From contig CAYTVL010000012.1 of the NCBI GenBank assembly GCA_964441775.1, positions 76,853 through 140,852 of the forward strand: a stretch of DNA of 64,000 bases. Direction: 5' to 3'. Positions 1 to 8,802 of this stretch are shown here, piece after piece; within the stretch, counting starts at the first letter, position 1, and each line of letters begins with the position of its first letter. The position numbers were made by a program, and so were the translations under genes. Source of the stretch: SYOC01 sp964441775. GTDB taxonomy: Bacteria; Desulfobacterota; Binatia; Bin18. The notes below the pieces were generated by a model. That model was not told the DNA's origin, did not search any database, and was given only the letters and a program-made list of their open reading frames with translations.

Positions 1-588
1 GATCCCCACGGTGTGAAAACCCATCTGCCGAGCGTATTGAATTCCCAGGTGCCCCAGACCGCCAATGCCTTGTATCGCAACCAAATCACCAGCCCTCGCA
101 CTGGCATTGCGGAGCGCGTTGTACACCGTAATGCCTGCGCAAAGGAGCGGAGCGGCTTCGTCCGCAGGCAGGTCGTTAGGAAGCGCCGCCACGGCTTCAG
201 CAGGAACCACTATGTACTCGGCATAGCCGCCGTCAAAGCTGAGCCCAGTGATTTTCTCAAACTGGCAGAGGATGAAGTCGCCACGCCGGCAGGGATCACA
301 CACGAAGCAGTGGCCGCCATGCCAGCCCACACCCACACGCTGACCCGGCTTCCAGTTGGATACACCCTCGCCCACCGCATCCACGCGTCCGGCGATTTCA
401 TGACCCGGAACGCGCGGATAGTGCAGGCCGGGGAAGAGGCCGTCTTTCACCACCGCATCGCTGTGGCAGATGCCGCAGGCTTCGACTTTAATGCGCACCT
501 GTCCGCGAGCGGGCTCTGGGATTTCCCGTTCAACAACCTCAAAGGGGCCAGTGGGGCGAGGTATTTGCACGACACGCATCTTTGCCAT
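1..588 (-). CDS. Zinc-dependent alcohol dehydrogenase (MDR family), 3' end cut off by the window
   Basis: The open frame starts at ATG 588 behind a GAGGAA ribosome site and runs 196 codons to the window edge without a stop, so only the N-terminal part is present. It would oxidise an alcohol or reduce an aldehyde with NAD(P). The catalytic zinc site is visible as GICHSD (Cys41) and GHE (His63, Glu64). The structural zinc lobe has the four-cysteine pattern C94, C97, C100, C108. A GIGGLG nucleotide-binding loop begins at residue 174. It is the last gene seen in the minus-strand sugar-phosphate operon, 75 bases after zwf, so it may be cotranscribed. The substrate cannot be told from the sequence. 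Confidence 0.9.
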   Translation of the reverse strand, partial: MAKMRVVQIPRPTGPFEVVEREIPEPARGQVRIKVEACGICHSDAVVKDGLFPGLHYPRVPGHEIAGRVDAVGEGVSNWKPGQRVGVGWHGGHCFVCDPCRRGDFILCQFEKITGLSFDGGYAEYIVVPAEAVAALPNDLPADEAAPLLCAGITVYNALRNASARAGDLVAIQGIGGLGHLGIQYARQMGFHTVGI

Positions 589-663
589 AGTTCCTCCCCG
601 AATTCGGTTCGTGATTGTTTACGAATTGAAGAACGCAAGCAGATCTATATTGACCTCGACTTG

Positions 664-2241
664 CTAATGATGATTTTGGGTGAAACGGTCAACAACATTG
701 ACATCCGAGCCCAGTGCTCGCCATCGTCGCCCTTCTTGTTGGAGTAGCTCGTCAGCCTCTTTGGGGCCCCAGGCCCCGGCGGCGTAATTTGGAAAGGTCC
801 GAGGCGGGAGCGCTTTCCACACATCGAGCACCGGCTCCACAATGCTCCATCCCGCCTCCACCATGTCCGCGCGTTGGAACAACGTCTGATCGCCCGCCAT
901 GCAGTCATACAACAGTCGTTCGTAGCCAGTGCTCGACGTGCATCCAAAATAATCCTCGTACCGAAAATCCATTTCGACGCCGCCCAAGCGCATCACTGGG
1001 CCGGGAATTTTGGCGCTAAATTGCAACGCGATGCCTTCATCTGGTTGAATGCGAATGATCAGCCAATTGGACGAGAGCGATTCGACGGGCGTATCGCGAA
1101 ACAATAAGAGCGGGGCGCGTTTGAACCGCAGCGCAATCTCGGTGGCGCGCGTGGGCAGACACTTGCCGGTCCGCACATAGAAGGGCACATCCGCCCAGCG
1201 CCAATTGTCAATCAGCAGTTTCATGGCGACGAAGGTTTCGGTGGTGGACGTTGGGGCCACATTCGGCTCGGCGCGATAGGGAGAGACATGTTTGCCGTTG
1301 ACCGCCCCTTCATCGTATTGCCCGCGGACTGCACGGTTCAGCACCGCTTCTGGACTGAATGGTGAAATCGCATGCAGCACTTTCGCTTGCTCATCCCGCA
1401 CCGCATCCGCCGCAAACGAGACTGGCGGCTCCATAGCCGTTAAGGAAATGAGTTGCATCAGATGGTTTGGGATCATATCGCGCAAAGCGCCTGCATGGTC
1501 GTAATACCCACCGCGATCTTCCACGCCGACGCGCTCAGCGACTGTGATCTGGACGTGGTCGATGTAACGACGGTTCCAGATCGGCTCCAAGATGCCATTG
1601 GCGAAGCGAAACACGAGAAGATTCTGGACCGTTTCCTTCCCCAGATAATGATCGATGCGGTAGATCTGATTCTCGCGCAGGACCGTGCGTAACTCGGAGT
1701 TCAGCAACCGTGCAGACGTCAGATCTTGACCGAACGGCTTTTCAATAATCACCCGTCGCCAATGGCCATTGTTCTCTTCTGTGAGGCCCACTGCTCCAAG
1801 CTGCTGCACGATAGTCGAAAAAAATTCCGGCGCCGTCGCCAGGTAGAAAAAATAATTTCCTCCCACGCCGTGTTTCTGCTCAAGGTCGGCCAGCAATTTT
1901 TGCAATTGTTGATACGTACTTGTCTCTTGTAAGTCACCGGAGAGATAGTACAGTCGTTCAGCGAGCCAACGCCGCTGCTCTAGATCACCAGAAGGGGAGA
2001 TAGACTGGTCTAGGTCCTGGGTCACTTTCTCACGAAAGGCGTCGTGTGTGAGACTGCGGCGTCCGATCCCCACGACGGCGAACTCCTGGGCCAGGAAATG
2101 ATCTTTCGCCAAGTTATACAGGGCTGGGATGAGCTTCCGCTTCGTAAGGTCCCCCGAACCGCCGAAAATCACCATGATACAGGAGTCGCTCGGTCGTACT
2201 CGTGGGGCTTCCGTCGGATTGACTGTCGCTGTTGTACTCAT
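664..2241 (-). CDS. zwf: Glucose-6-phosphate 1-dehydrogenase
   Basis: This enzyme oxidises glucose 6-phosphate to 6-phosphogluconolactone and makes NADPH, the first step of the oxidative pentose phosphate pathway in the cytoplasm. The 525-residue protein has the expected family length. Residues 27-36 (GGSGDLTKRK) form the dinucleotide-binding loop, and residues 195-203 (RIDHYLGKE) are the family signature with the catalytic His and the substrate-binding Lys. The start is ATG with AAGGAG upstream. Only three bases separate it from the upstream HAD hydrolase gene, so the two are almost certainly cotranscribed with pgl, gnd, glk and tkt. Confidence 0.98.
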   Translation of the reverse strand: MSTTATVNPTEAPRVRPSDSCIMVIFGGSGDLTKRKLIPALYNLAKDHFLAQEFAVVGIGRRSLTHDAFREKVTQDLDQSISPSGDLEQRRWLAERLYYLSGDLQETSTYQQLQKLLADLEQKHGVGGNYFFYLATAPEFFSTIVQQLGAVGLTEENNGHWRRVIIEKPFGQDLTSARLLNSELRTVLRENQIYRIDHYLGKETVQNLLVFRFANGILEPIWNRRYIDHVQITVAERVGVEDRGGYYDHAGALRDMIPNHLMQLISLTAMEPPVSFAADAVRDEQAKVLHAISPFSPEAVLNRAVRGQYDEGAVNGKHVSPYRAEPNVAPTSTTETFVAMKLLIDNWRWADVPFYVRTGKCLPTRATEIALRFKRAPLLLFRDTPVESLSSNWLIIRIQPDEGIALQFSAKIPGPVMRLGGVEMDFRYEDYFGCTSSTGYERLLYDCMAGDQTLFQRADMVEAGWSIVEPVLDVWKALPPRTFPNYAAGAWGPKEADELLQQEGRRWRALGSDVNVVDRFTQNHH

Positions 2242-2244
2242 TAC

Positions 2245-2937
2245 CTACTCTCCTTCGGATGTCGTTGTGTGCTTTCCATCGCACAGCGTCGAAAAATCAT
2301 GGCTGAGTAAATCGCCGATGCGCTCGACGCTGACATCTGCGGGTGGAAGACTGGCCAGAATGTGTGGATCGAGTGCATAGTGTCCCTGGCGGGGGAAGAT
2401 GGTCGTCACCCGAGGGCCCCAAATCTGCTTTACCGCAGTCAATATGCGCAGCTTATCGTCCACTAACACATAATGTTCCGCTGGATACCGTCGCTCGACA
2501 TCTTCTAATTCTTGTTCTTTGTGAATGTAAATCAGGACATTCTTTTCAACCGCGTCAAAGAGCCCGGACTGCTCCACCTTACGCGGCTGAAAGACGACAT
2601 CCCCGTCCGACAGAATCACCGCCGGTCCCCAGCGCTTGACGTAGTCTATAACGTCAAGTGAATTGGGGAAGAGTCGATTGGCGAACGGATAATTCACTAG
2701 GAAGCTGGAGACCGTCAACACATGCGGATCGCGCGGATATTCGATGCGATAGCGCTGCAAGGCGCCAAGATAATCGGCATACCCCAGCTCCTCTCGTATC
2801 TGTTCAAAAATCGCCCAGTACCGTTGCGCTCGCTCGGGACCGATCTCACTATGGAGGTGGCGTTGGAGATCGACGGCAACGCGATCGTTGTCAAGCAGCG
2901 TGTTGTCAACATCAAGTAAAAACACTACGTCGTGCAT
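2245..2937 (-). CDS. HAD-superfamily hydrolase in the pentose phosphate operon
   Basis: A 230-residue haloacid-dehalogenase-fold hydrolase. The nucleophile motif is LLDVDNTLLDND near the N-terminus (first Asp nucleophile, second Asp acid/base). A motif II Ser/Thr follows in AVILSDGD, and an acidic motif IV in VLVDDK. The frame extends upstream to 3018 inside pgl, but ATG 2937 has a GGGACGGAG site before it and puts the DVDN motif at the usual place, so I prefer it. It lies between pgl and zwf with 28-base and 3-base gaps. Being locked between two pathway genes suggests a phosphosugar or side-product phosphatase. That role is inference; HAD sequences do not reveal substrates. Confidence 0.88.
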   Translation of the reverse strand: MHDVVFLLDVDNTLLDNDRVAVDLQRHLHSEIGPERAQRYWAIFEQIREELGYADYLGALQRYRIEYPRDPHVLTVSSFLVNYPFANRLFPNSLDVIDYVKRWGPAVILSDGDVVFQPRKVEQSGLFDAVEKNVLIYIHKEQELEDVERRYPAEHYVLVDDKLRILTAVKQIWGPRVTTIFPRQGHYALDPHILASLPPADVSVERIGDLLSHDFSTLCDGKHTTTSEGE

Positions 2938-2965
2938 AGCCGGCTCCGTCCCTTTCTGCGCTTGC

Positions 2966-3733
2966 TCACTGCGGTTGTTCTCTGCGAGTCCTTTGCAACA
3001 AACCACCGGCAGCTTCATCCACGAGCCACAGCAACTGGCCGTGGCGAGGTTGGATGAGCTGGGCGGGGAGTTGTTCGGGTTCGTAGCGTCCTTCCAACAC
3101 CGCTTTTAAGGGCAGGGCTTTCTCTTCGCCGCTGACGAGAAAGATGATGCGAGCGGCGTTGCTGAGCGCGGGAGCTGTCATGGTGATCCGCTCAGTATCA
3201 AACTTCCCCACCCAACTGGCGACGACGAGCCGTTGTTGCTCGTGCAGCGCTTGTGTACCAGGGAACAGCGACGCCGTGTGAGCCTCCGGCCCCAATCCCA
3301 ACAACACAAGATCGAAACGAGGATATTGGTCTGGAGCAAGCTGAAAAAAAGCCTGCAGGGTGTGCTCGTATTCTTGTGCGGCTTGCTCAGCGTTCGCATA
3401 CTCGCTTTTGATGCGGTGGATATTCGCTGTTGGAAGAGGAACTTTGGATAACATGGCTTCGTACGCCATGCGATAGTTACTCTCCGGATGCTCGGGGGGG
3501 ACATGGCGTTCATCACCCCAGAAGACCGATATTTTCTCCCACGGCATTCGTGCTCGCCAGGACGCGTCGTCCGCAAGTAATGCGTACAGGCTTTTTGGAG
3601 TCGAACCACCGGAGAGGACCACTGTGCAAGATCCCTTCTCTCGCACGGCAGCCTCTACACTCGCTGCCACGGCCTCGGCGGCAGCAAGGCAAAGTGCATT
3701 CGCATTCGGCGCGATTTGAATGTTGGCGGTCAT
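2966..3733 (-). CDS. pgl: 6-phosphogluconolactonase (DevB/SOL type)
   Basis: Hydrolyses 6-phosphogluconolactone, the product of Zwf, to 6-phosphogluconate. The 255-residue protein shows the glucosamine-6-phosphate-isomerase-like fold of this family. A VLSGGSTPKSLY phosphate-binding loop lies near residue 40, FWGDERHVPP near 70, and a SNYRMAYEAML segment follows. The lactonase motif LLGLGPEAHTASLFPG is in the second half. The start is ATG 3733 with a strong AGGGGGGAG ribosome site. It sits between gnd (32 bases upstream) and the HAD hydrolase, matching pathway order in the operon. Confidence 0.96.
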   Translation of the reverse strand: MTANIQIAPNANALCLAAAEAVAASVEAAVREKGSCTVVLSGGSTPKSLYALLADDASWRARMPWEKISVFWGDERHVPPEHPESNYRMAYEAMLSKVPLPTANIHRIKSEYANAEQAAQEYEHTLQAFFQLAPDQYPRFDLVLLGLGPEAHTASLFPGTQALHEQQRLVVASWVGKFDTERITMTAPALSNAARIIFLVSGEEKALPLKAVLEGRYEPEQLPAQLIQPRHGQLLWLVDEAAGGLLQRTRREQPQ

Positions 3734-3765
3734 AAGACTCCCCCCTCGTTTTGTCAGGTGTCGTG

Positions 3766-4785
3766 TTATCCGTCTCTTGAGCGCTCGACATGACCGCCAA
3801 ACTCGAAGCGCATCGCCGAAAGGATTCTCCTGGCAAAATCGTCCGCCCCACGGGAACTGAACCGCTCATACAGCGCGGTGCTCAGCACGGGAGCGGGGCA
3901 CCCTTCTTCAACCGCCGCAGCGATGGTCCACCGTCCTTCGCCTGAATCTGACACGTGCCCCGAGAAATTCTCCAGGTCAGGGCTCTTGCTCAACGCCAAG
4001 GCCGTCAGGTCTAGTAGCCATGAGGCCACCACGCTGCCGCGCCGCCACACTTCCGCGATATCCGCGAGAGGGAAGTCGTATTGATAGTGTTCAGGGTGGC
4101 GTAATGGGGTTGTTTCAGCGTCCACCATGCTTCCCCGCTTACCAACATTGGCGTGGTGTAAAATGTTGAAACCTTCAGCGTAGGCGGCCATCAGGCCATA
4201 TTCGATGCCGTTATGCACCATTTTGACAAAATGCCCAGCGCCTACTGGTCCACAATGGAGATATCCTTCCTCCGCCGTCCCTCCGACTGTTTCTTTCCCC
4301 GGCGTGCGAGAGATGGCGCCCCGCCCCGGCGCTAAGGTCTTAAAAATAGGGTCAAGATGCTGCACGGCAGCTTCCGGTCCTCCGATCATGAGACAATAGC
4401 CGCGCTCCAGGCCCCAGACGCCGCCGCTCGTCCCAACGTCGAGATAATGAATACCTTTGCTTTGCAGCTCTTCCGCGCGACGAATGTCGTCAATGTAATA
4501 GGAATTCCCTCCGTCAATTACAATATCGTTCGGCTGGAGACGAGCGGCGAGATCCGTCAGCGTCTGGTCGACGACTGCTGCCGGCACCATCACCCAGGCC
4601 ACGCGCGGCGGCGTCAGCCGCGCGATGAACTCGTCCAAAGACGCCGTCCCGACAGCACCCTCCCGGACAAGGCTCTGTACTGCAGAAGGATTCATGTCAA
4701 AGACGACACACTGATGTCCGCCGCGCAACAGCCGGCTCACCATATTCGCTCCCATCCTGCCAAGGCCAATCATCCCTAATTGCAT
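3766..4785 (-). CDS. gnd: 6-phosphogluconate dehydrogenase, decarboxylating (short form)
   Basis: Converts 6-phosphogluconate to ribulose 5-phosphate plus CO2 with reduction of NAD(P). The 339-residue length matches the short YqeC/GndA-type branch rather than the roughly 470-residue enteric enzyme. Residues 7-12 (GLGRMG) form the Rossmann loop, IDGGNSYYIDD is the substrate-side motif, and GHFVKMVHNGIEYG contains the catalytic Lys and Asn. Short forms are often NAD-preferring, but cofactor choice cannot be confirmed here. It lies between glk and pgl, 32 bases before the latter. Confidence 0.96.
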   Translation of the reverse strand: MQLGMIGLGRMGANMVSRLLRGGHQCVVFDMNPSAVQSLVREGAVGTASLDEFIARLTPPRVAWVMVPAAVVDQTLTDLAARLQPNDIVIDGGNSYYIDDIRRAEELQSKGIHYLDVGTSGGVWGLERGYCLMIGGPEAAVQHLDPIFKTLAPGRGAISRTPGKETVGGTAEEGYLHCGPVGAGHFVKMVHNGIEYGLMAAYAEGFNILHHANVGKRGSMVDAETTPLRHPEHYQYDFPLADIAEVWRRGSVVASWLLDLTALALSKSPDLENFSGHVSDSGEGRWTIAAAVEEGCPAPVLSTALYERFSSRGADDFARRILSAMRFEFGGHVERSRDG

Positions 4786-4813
4786 AGCGTTCTCTCTTTC
4801 TTGGTCATCGTGG

Positions 4814-5797
4814 CTATCCTAAAGCGTGCAGCACGGCGCAGCGGGCCGCGCCCAAAAGGGCCGGTTGCTCATGGCGAATGACCCGCACTGGCATGGCTTC
4901 GAGCAAAGGCCGCATGCGTCCCTTTGTCACAAAGGCTTGCCTAAAGAGCGGGGATATCAGCTTAGGTAAAATTTTGGGGGCGATCCCGCCGCCAATGAAG
5001 ACCCCCCCAGTCGCCATTATTTTCAGAGCTAGATTGCCCGCCTCGGCGCCGTAAATGGACACAAACAGATCGAGGGCTTGCATACACAGCGCCGAACGTT
5101 CCGCCAGCGCCGCTTGCGTAATGATCGCAGCCGGATCGTGGGCGCGTAATTCTTCGGTCAGCCACGCCGGCTCATCACCGCGCCCCGTTTCGTGCAAGAA
5201 CTGATAAATGTTCACCAAGCCGGGGCCGGACAGTACTCGCTCATAGCTCACCCGCTCAAACTTCGCCGATAAAAACTGGAGCAGTTCGACTTCCAATGGA
5301 AAACGTGGAGCAAAGTCGGTATGCCCCCCCTCGGTAGCGAATGGATAGTGCCTTTGGCCATCCCAATAGAGCCCGGCTTCACCGAGCCCCGTTCCTGCCG
5401 CAATGACGGCGGCATTGCCCACCGCATCGGGCGCCCCGACATTGAGCACAGTCCAGTCCGTCGGCCCCAAGATGGTCACCCCATACGCCGTCGCCTCTAA
5501 GTCGTTAATCAAGAGCACAGTGGGAATGTTGAGTTCATTGGCCAGGAGTCGTGCATCCACTATCCAGGGCAGGTTAGTCGCTTCGACTCGATTATTTTTC
5601 ACCGGACCAGCGATGCCAAAACAAGCGATCGAAGGGGATTGTCCGTGCGCCAAGAGAAACTGCTTTACAATTGCACTCAGTCCACTATGAGCACGGCTCG
5701 GAAACGTTTCTTCGATGTCGGAGATGAGGCGACCCCCTTCTTCCGTAAAACAGGCGAGCCGTGTATGGGTGCCGCCGATATCACCTGCTAAGATCAT
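4814..5797 (-). CDS. glk: Glucokinase
   Basis: Phosphorylates glucose to glucose 6-phosphate with ATP, supplying Zwf. The 327-residue protein begins with the ASKHA-fold phosphate-1 motif GDIGGTHTRLA (residues 5-15). It has the LINDLEATAYG motif with the catalytic Asp, the AAGTGLGEAGL adenosine-site motif, and the phosphate-2 region GGVFIGGGIAPK near the C-terminus. Length and layout fit the proteobacterial Glk family (Pfam Glucokinase) rather than ROK kinases. The start is ATG with GGAGGAAGG upstream. It follows tkt by 81 bases and precedes gnd by 28. Confidence 0.96.
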   Translation of the reverse strand: MILAGDIGGTHTRLACFTEEGGRLISDIEETFPSRAHSGLSAIVKQFLLAHGQSPSIACFGIAGPVKNNRVEATNLPWIVDARLLANELNIPTVLLINDLEATAYGVTILGPTDWTVLNVGAPDAVGNAAVIAAGTGLGEAGLYWDGQRHYPFATEGGHTDFAPRFPLEVELLQFLSAKFERVSYERVLSGPGLVNIYQFLHETGRGDEPAWLTEELRAHDPAAIITQAALAERSALCMQALDLFVSIYGAEAGNLALKIMATGGVFIGGGIAPKILPKLISPLFRQAFVTKGRMRPLLEAMPVRVIRHEQPALLGAARCAVLHALG

Positions 5798-5878
5798 GGA
5801 CCTTCCTCCGTTACGGTAATCCGGCCTAGCCGCTGTTCCTGCGTGTCATGCGCGAGCTAGGTCTACCACTTCATTGAT

Positions 5879-7957
5879 TTAGCCCTTCGTGTGTTTCGCT
5901 ATCTGTTCCTTTGCCGCCGCCACAACATGCTCTGGCGTGAAGCCAAACTTTTGTTGCAGGGCCTTGAGCGGAGCAGAGGCGCCAAAGGTCGGCATGCCGA
6001 TAATCTGACCATGAGAGCCCACATAGCGCTCCCAACCCAAAGCAGAGGCCTGTTCTACGGCAACACGCGCCGCCACTGAGGCCGGAAGCACCTGCTCGCG
6101 GTACTCTGGACTCTGCTGCTCAAAGAGTTCCCACGACGGCATACTCACCACGCGCGCTTTTACGCCTTCCGCGTGCAACTGTCTGTACGCAGCAAGACAC
6201 AAAGAGAGCTCACTGCCGGTCGCCAGCAACAAGACTTCTGGCGCGACCCCTTGCGGGTCGGCCAGGACATAGGCCCCTCGTGCGAGCCCAGATGCAGACG
6301 CGTATTGCGCGCGGTCTAACGTGGGGAGCGCTTGCCGAGTGAGGACCAAGGCGACCGGCGTGTGTTGCGATTGCATGATGAAACGCCAGGCTTCGACAAC
6401 TTCATTCGCATCTGCTGGTCGTAGGGTAACGAGTCCTGGAATGGCGCGTAGCGAAGCCAGTTGCTCCACTGGTTGATGGGTTGGTCCATCTTCACCAACC
6501 CCGATCGAATCATGAGTGAAAATGTAAATGGTGGGAAGCTCCATCAAGGCGCTGAGTCGGATTGCCGGTCGCGCATAATCGCTAAAGATGAGAAACCCGG
6601 ACCCATACGGACGCACCTTGGCCAGAGACATGCCGTTCAGGACCGCACTCATGGCGTGCTCACGGACGCCGAAGTGAAAATTGCGTCCACTCGGATTCTC
6701 AGCCGAAAAATCACCAGCCCCTGAGAAAGTCAGTCGTGTTTTCGTCGAAGGAGCCAAATCCGCCGCGCCCCCAATAAGCCACGGAACGTTTTGCGCAAGT
6801 ACATTCAGCACTTGTCCCGATGAATCCCGGGTCGCCAAGCCTTTCGCATCCGCCGGAAAAATGGGCAGAGCCTTGTCCCACCCTTCCGGCAACTGCCGAC
6901 GAAACATGCGCTCACTTTGCGTGGCGAGGTCCGGATACTGACGCCGATACTCCTCGAACAGGTTTAGCCAAGCAGCATAGTGCCCCGCCCCGCGTCGTCC
7001 GACACCAGCCTGGAAATGTTCTCGCACTCCGTTAGGGACGAGGAAGCGCGCCTCTTCGGGCCAGCCATAATTCCGCTTGGCGAGCTTGATCTCCTCTTCG
7101 CCCAGAGGTTCGCCATGCGCCGCGCTCGTATCTTGTTTGTGCGGAGCGCCGTAAGCAATGTGGCTATCGACGATAATAAGCGTAGGACGATCAGGCGTCT
7201 CTTGAAACATCTGCAAGGCGCGTTCGATTGAGGGAAGATCATTGGCGTCTTGCACCCGCGTCACCTGCCAGCCGTAGCTGAGAAAACGGTCGGCGACATC
7301 GTCACTAAAAGTTAGGTCGGTATTCCCTTCGATACTGATCTTATTACGGTCATAGATCCAGCACAAATTGGAGAGCTTGAGGTGGCCCGCCAACGAGGCG
7401 GCTTCACTGGCGACGCCTTCCATCATGTCGCCATCACCGCACAGGGCGTACACGTTGTAATCGATCACCTCAAAGTTGGGACGGTTGAAATACGCCGCCA
7501 GCCAGAGACCCGCGATCGCCATGCCGACACTGGTAGACACTCCCTGGCCCAACGGTCCCGTTGTCGTCTCTACCCCTGTGGTCCAACGATATTCCGGATG
7601 GCCGGGACACTTGCTATCGAGCTGTCGAAATCGCTTGATATCGTCAAGTTTCACCGACAGCTCTCCCAAGGTTTCGTACTTGGGGTTGACTGCTTTCACT
7701 CCGCACAGATGGAGAAGCGCGTACAACAGCATGGAGGCATGGCCTGCTGATAAAACGAAACGGTCGCGGTTCGGCCAAATCGGATGTTCGGGATCGAAGC
7801 GCAGCCAGCGCTGCCACAAGCAGTACACTGTTGGCGCCATCGCCATCGGCGTACCCGGATGACCGGAGTTCGCCTGCTGTACGGCATCTATTGACAGCGT
7901 CCGTATAGTGTTGATGCAGAGCAGATCAAGTTGCTCCTGAGTGCTCAATGTACTCAT
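5879..7957 (-). CDS. tkt: Transketolase
   Basis: A thiamine diphosphate enzyme moving two-carbon units between sugar phosphates in the non-oxidative pentose phosphate branch. The 692-residue protein has all three domains. The ThDP-binding motif GDGDMMEGVASEA is near residue 160, the pyrimidine domain contains FHFGVREHAMSAVLNG, and the C-terminal domain ends with the ASALGWERYVG region. The start is ATG 7957 with AGGAGGAAAG upstream. It is the first gene of the minus-strand pentose phosphate operon, so the operon promoter should lie in the spacer 7958-8164 or further upstream. No transaldolase gene is seen in the window. Confidence 0.97.
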   Translation of the reverse strand: MSTLSTQEQLDLLCINTIRTLSIDAVQQANSGHPGTPMAMAPTVYCLWQRWLRFDPEHPIWPNRDRFVLSAGHASMLLYALLHLCGVKAVNPKYETLGELSVKLDDIKRFRQLDSKCPGHPEYRWTTGVETTTGPLGQGVSTSVGMAIAGLWLAAYFNRPNFEVIDYNVYALCGDGDMMEGVASEAASLAGHLKLSNLCWIYDRNKISIEGNTDLTFSDDVADRFLSYGWQVTRVQDANDLPSIERALQMFQETPDRPTLIIVDSHIAYGAPHKQDTSAAHGEPLGEEEIKLAKRNYGWPEEARFLVPNGVREHFQAGVGRRGAGHYAAWLNLFEEYRRQYPDLATQSERMFRRQLPEGWDKALPIFPADAKGLATRDSSGQVLNVLAQNVPWLIGGAADLAPSTKTRLTFSGAGDFSAENPSGRNFHFGVREHAMSAVLNGMSLAKVRPYGSGFLIFSDYARPAIRLSALMELPTIYIFTHDSIGVGEDGPTHQPVEQLASLRAIPGLVTLRPADANEVVEAWRFIMQSQHTPVALVLTRQALPTLDRAQYASASGLARGAYVLADPQGVAPEVLLLATGSELSLCLAAYRQLHAEGVKARVVSMPSWELFEQQSPEYREQVLPASVAARVAVEQASALGWERYVGSHGQIIGMPTFGASAPLKALQQKFGFTPEHVVAAAKEQIAKHTKG

Positions 7958-8164
7958 ATCTTTCCTCCTAAAACAGAATTGCCTTCAATGGGAGGGGAGG
8001 CAAGCATTTTTTCCGACAACGCCTCGCTACGTGGCGACGGCAACGACGAGCTTCCCGCGTCCGTGTTTCCGTCTTGCTTCTTCTGTCTAAGCGGTGGCGG
8101 CTTGAAAGTGTTCAGACATCGCAGCCTCTAGTAAAAACCTTGGTTGTCTCGCTTGACGCTGACT
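7958..8164. other. Divergent spacer, left part, upstream of tkt
   Basis: This stretch lies between the tkt start and the MEDS remnant. I see no convincing gene. It should hold the promoter of the tkt-glk-gnd-pgl-HAD-zwf operon, but I could not pick out a clear minus 35/minus 10 pair by eye. Confidence 0.4.
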
Positions 8165-8302
8165 TTACTCTTCATCGGGGTTGTTGAAAAATGCGCAGAT
8201 ATGAGCCCGATTGCCAAGTGTTGAGCCACCGAATCGAATCAGATGGTTCCTCTCCTTCGGGGCTTTCTCGCGAACCTTGATTTTATCTTCGGTCGAATCC
8301 AT
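8165..8302 (-). pseudogene. Truncated MEDS-domain (DcmR-type sensory) protein remnant
   Basis: A 45-codon frame starts at ATG 8302, eight bases after an AAAGGA ribosome site, and ends at TAA 8165. The product begins MDSTEDKIK and contains LGNRAHICAFFNNPDEE. That segment matches, from memory of the family, the opening of MEDS-domain proteins, where a glycine-x-HICAFF block is followed by DEEYRVLLPFIKDG. Here a stop falls exactly where the conserved Tyr should follow DEE, and the bases beyond do not resume the domain. I read it as the leftover 5' end of a sensory gene cut by deletion. A genuine small protein is possible but less likely. Confidence 0.55.
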
Positions 8303-8802
8303 GAAGGGTGTCCTTTAAGACTCAGGTCCGTTCGATGTTTTATCCTGGAGAAGATGCCGTGCTGTTTCAAGGACTGTGAGACAGGAGTAACCGAAGCCAT
8401 TCACGTTGCGTGGCTACACTACCGCACGTGAAAAGCAACCATCACCAAGGAGTGTTGCTGGCCGGGGCATTAGCAACTTGTTTACGTTGACGTGAATCCG
8501 ACCTCTTTTTCTCTACCTCTCACCTCACCGTTCTCTTTTTCTCCTCGTTATTTCCTCACTCAACTGGACGGGTCACAAATTGCAGATACTGAGAGGGCTC
8601 GAAACACCGGTGAGGTCCGCTCTCTGCGCTCAGTTCGTTTCGCGCCAGTAAGACGTTGAAGTGTAAGGAGTTTCTCCAAAAGCAAATTGGAATCGAAAAG
8701 GGAGGAAAAAAAGACTGCTTAAAGAAGCGGCAATACCTGTCTGTTTGGTGCTTAATCAGCAGTCAGGTGTTCCCTCGTCGGTTTTCGTTCTGGAGTGGCG
8801 AG
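8303..8802. other. Intergenic spacer upstream of the histidine kinase operon
   Basis: About 500 bases without a gene I can support. An in-frame upstream extension of the kinase from TTG 8656 is open but has low-complexity lysine-rich content and no good ribosome site. The stretch 8500-8570 is rich in C and T (repeated CTCTTTTTCTC-like runs). The promoter of the plus-strand regulatory operon should be here, but I could not identify it. Confidence 0.4.

Noticed and set aside
13..747. 244-residue plus-strand frame at the window start
   Set aside because: It is antisense to the alcohol dehydrogenase, whose zinc motifs are clear on the minus strand.
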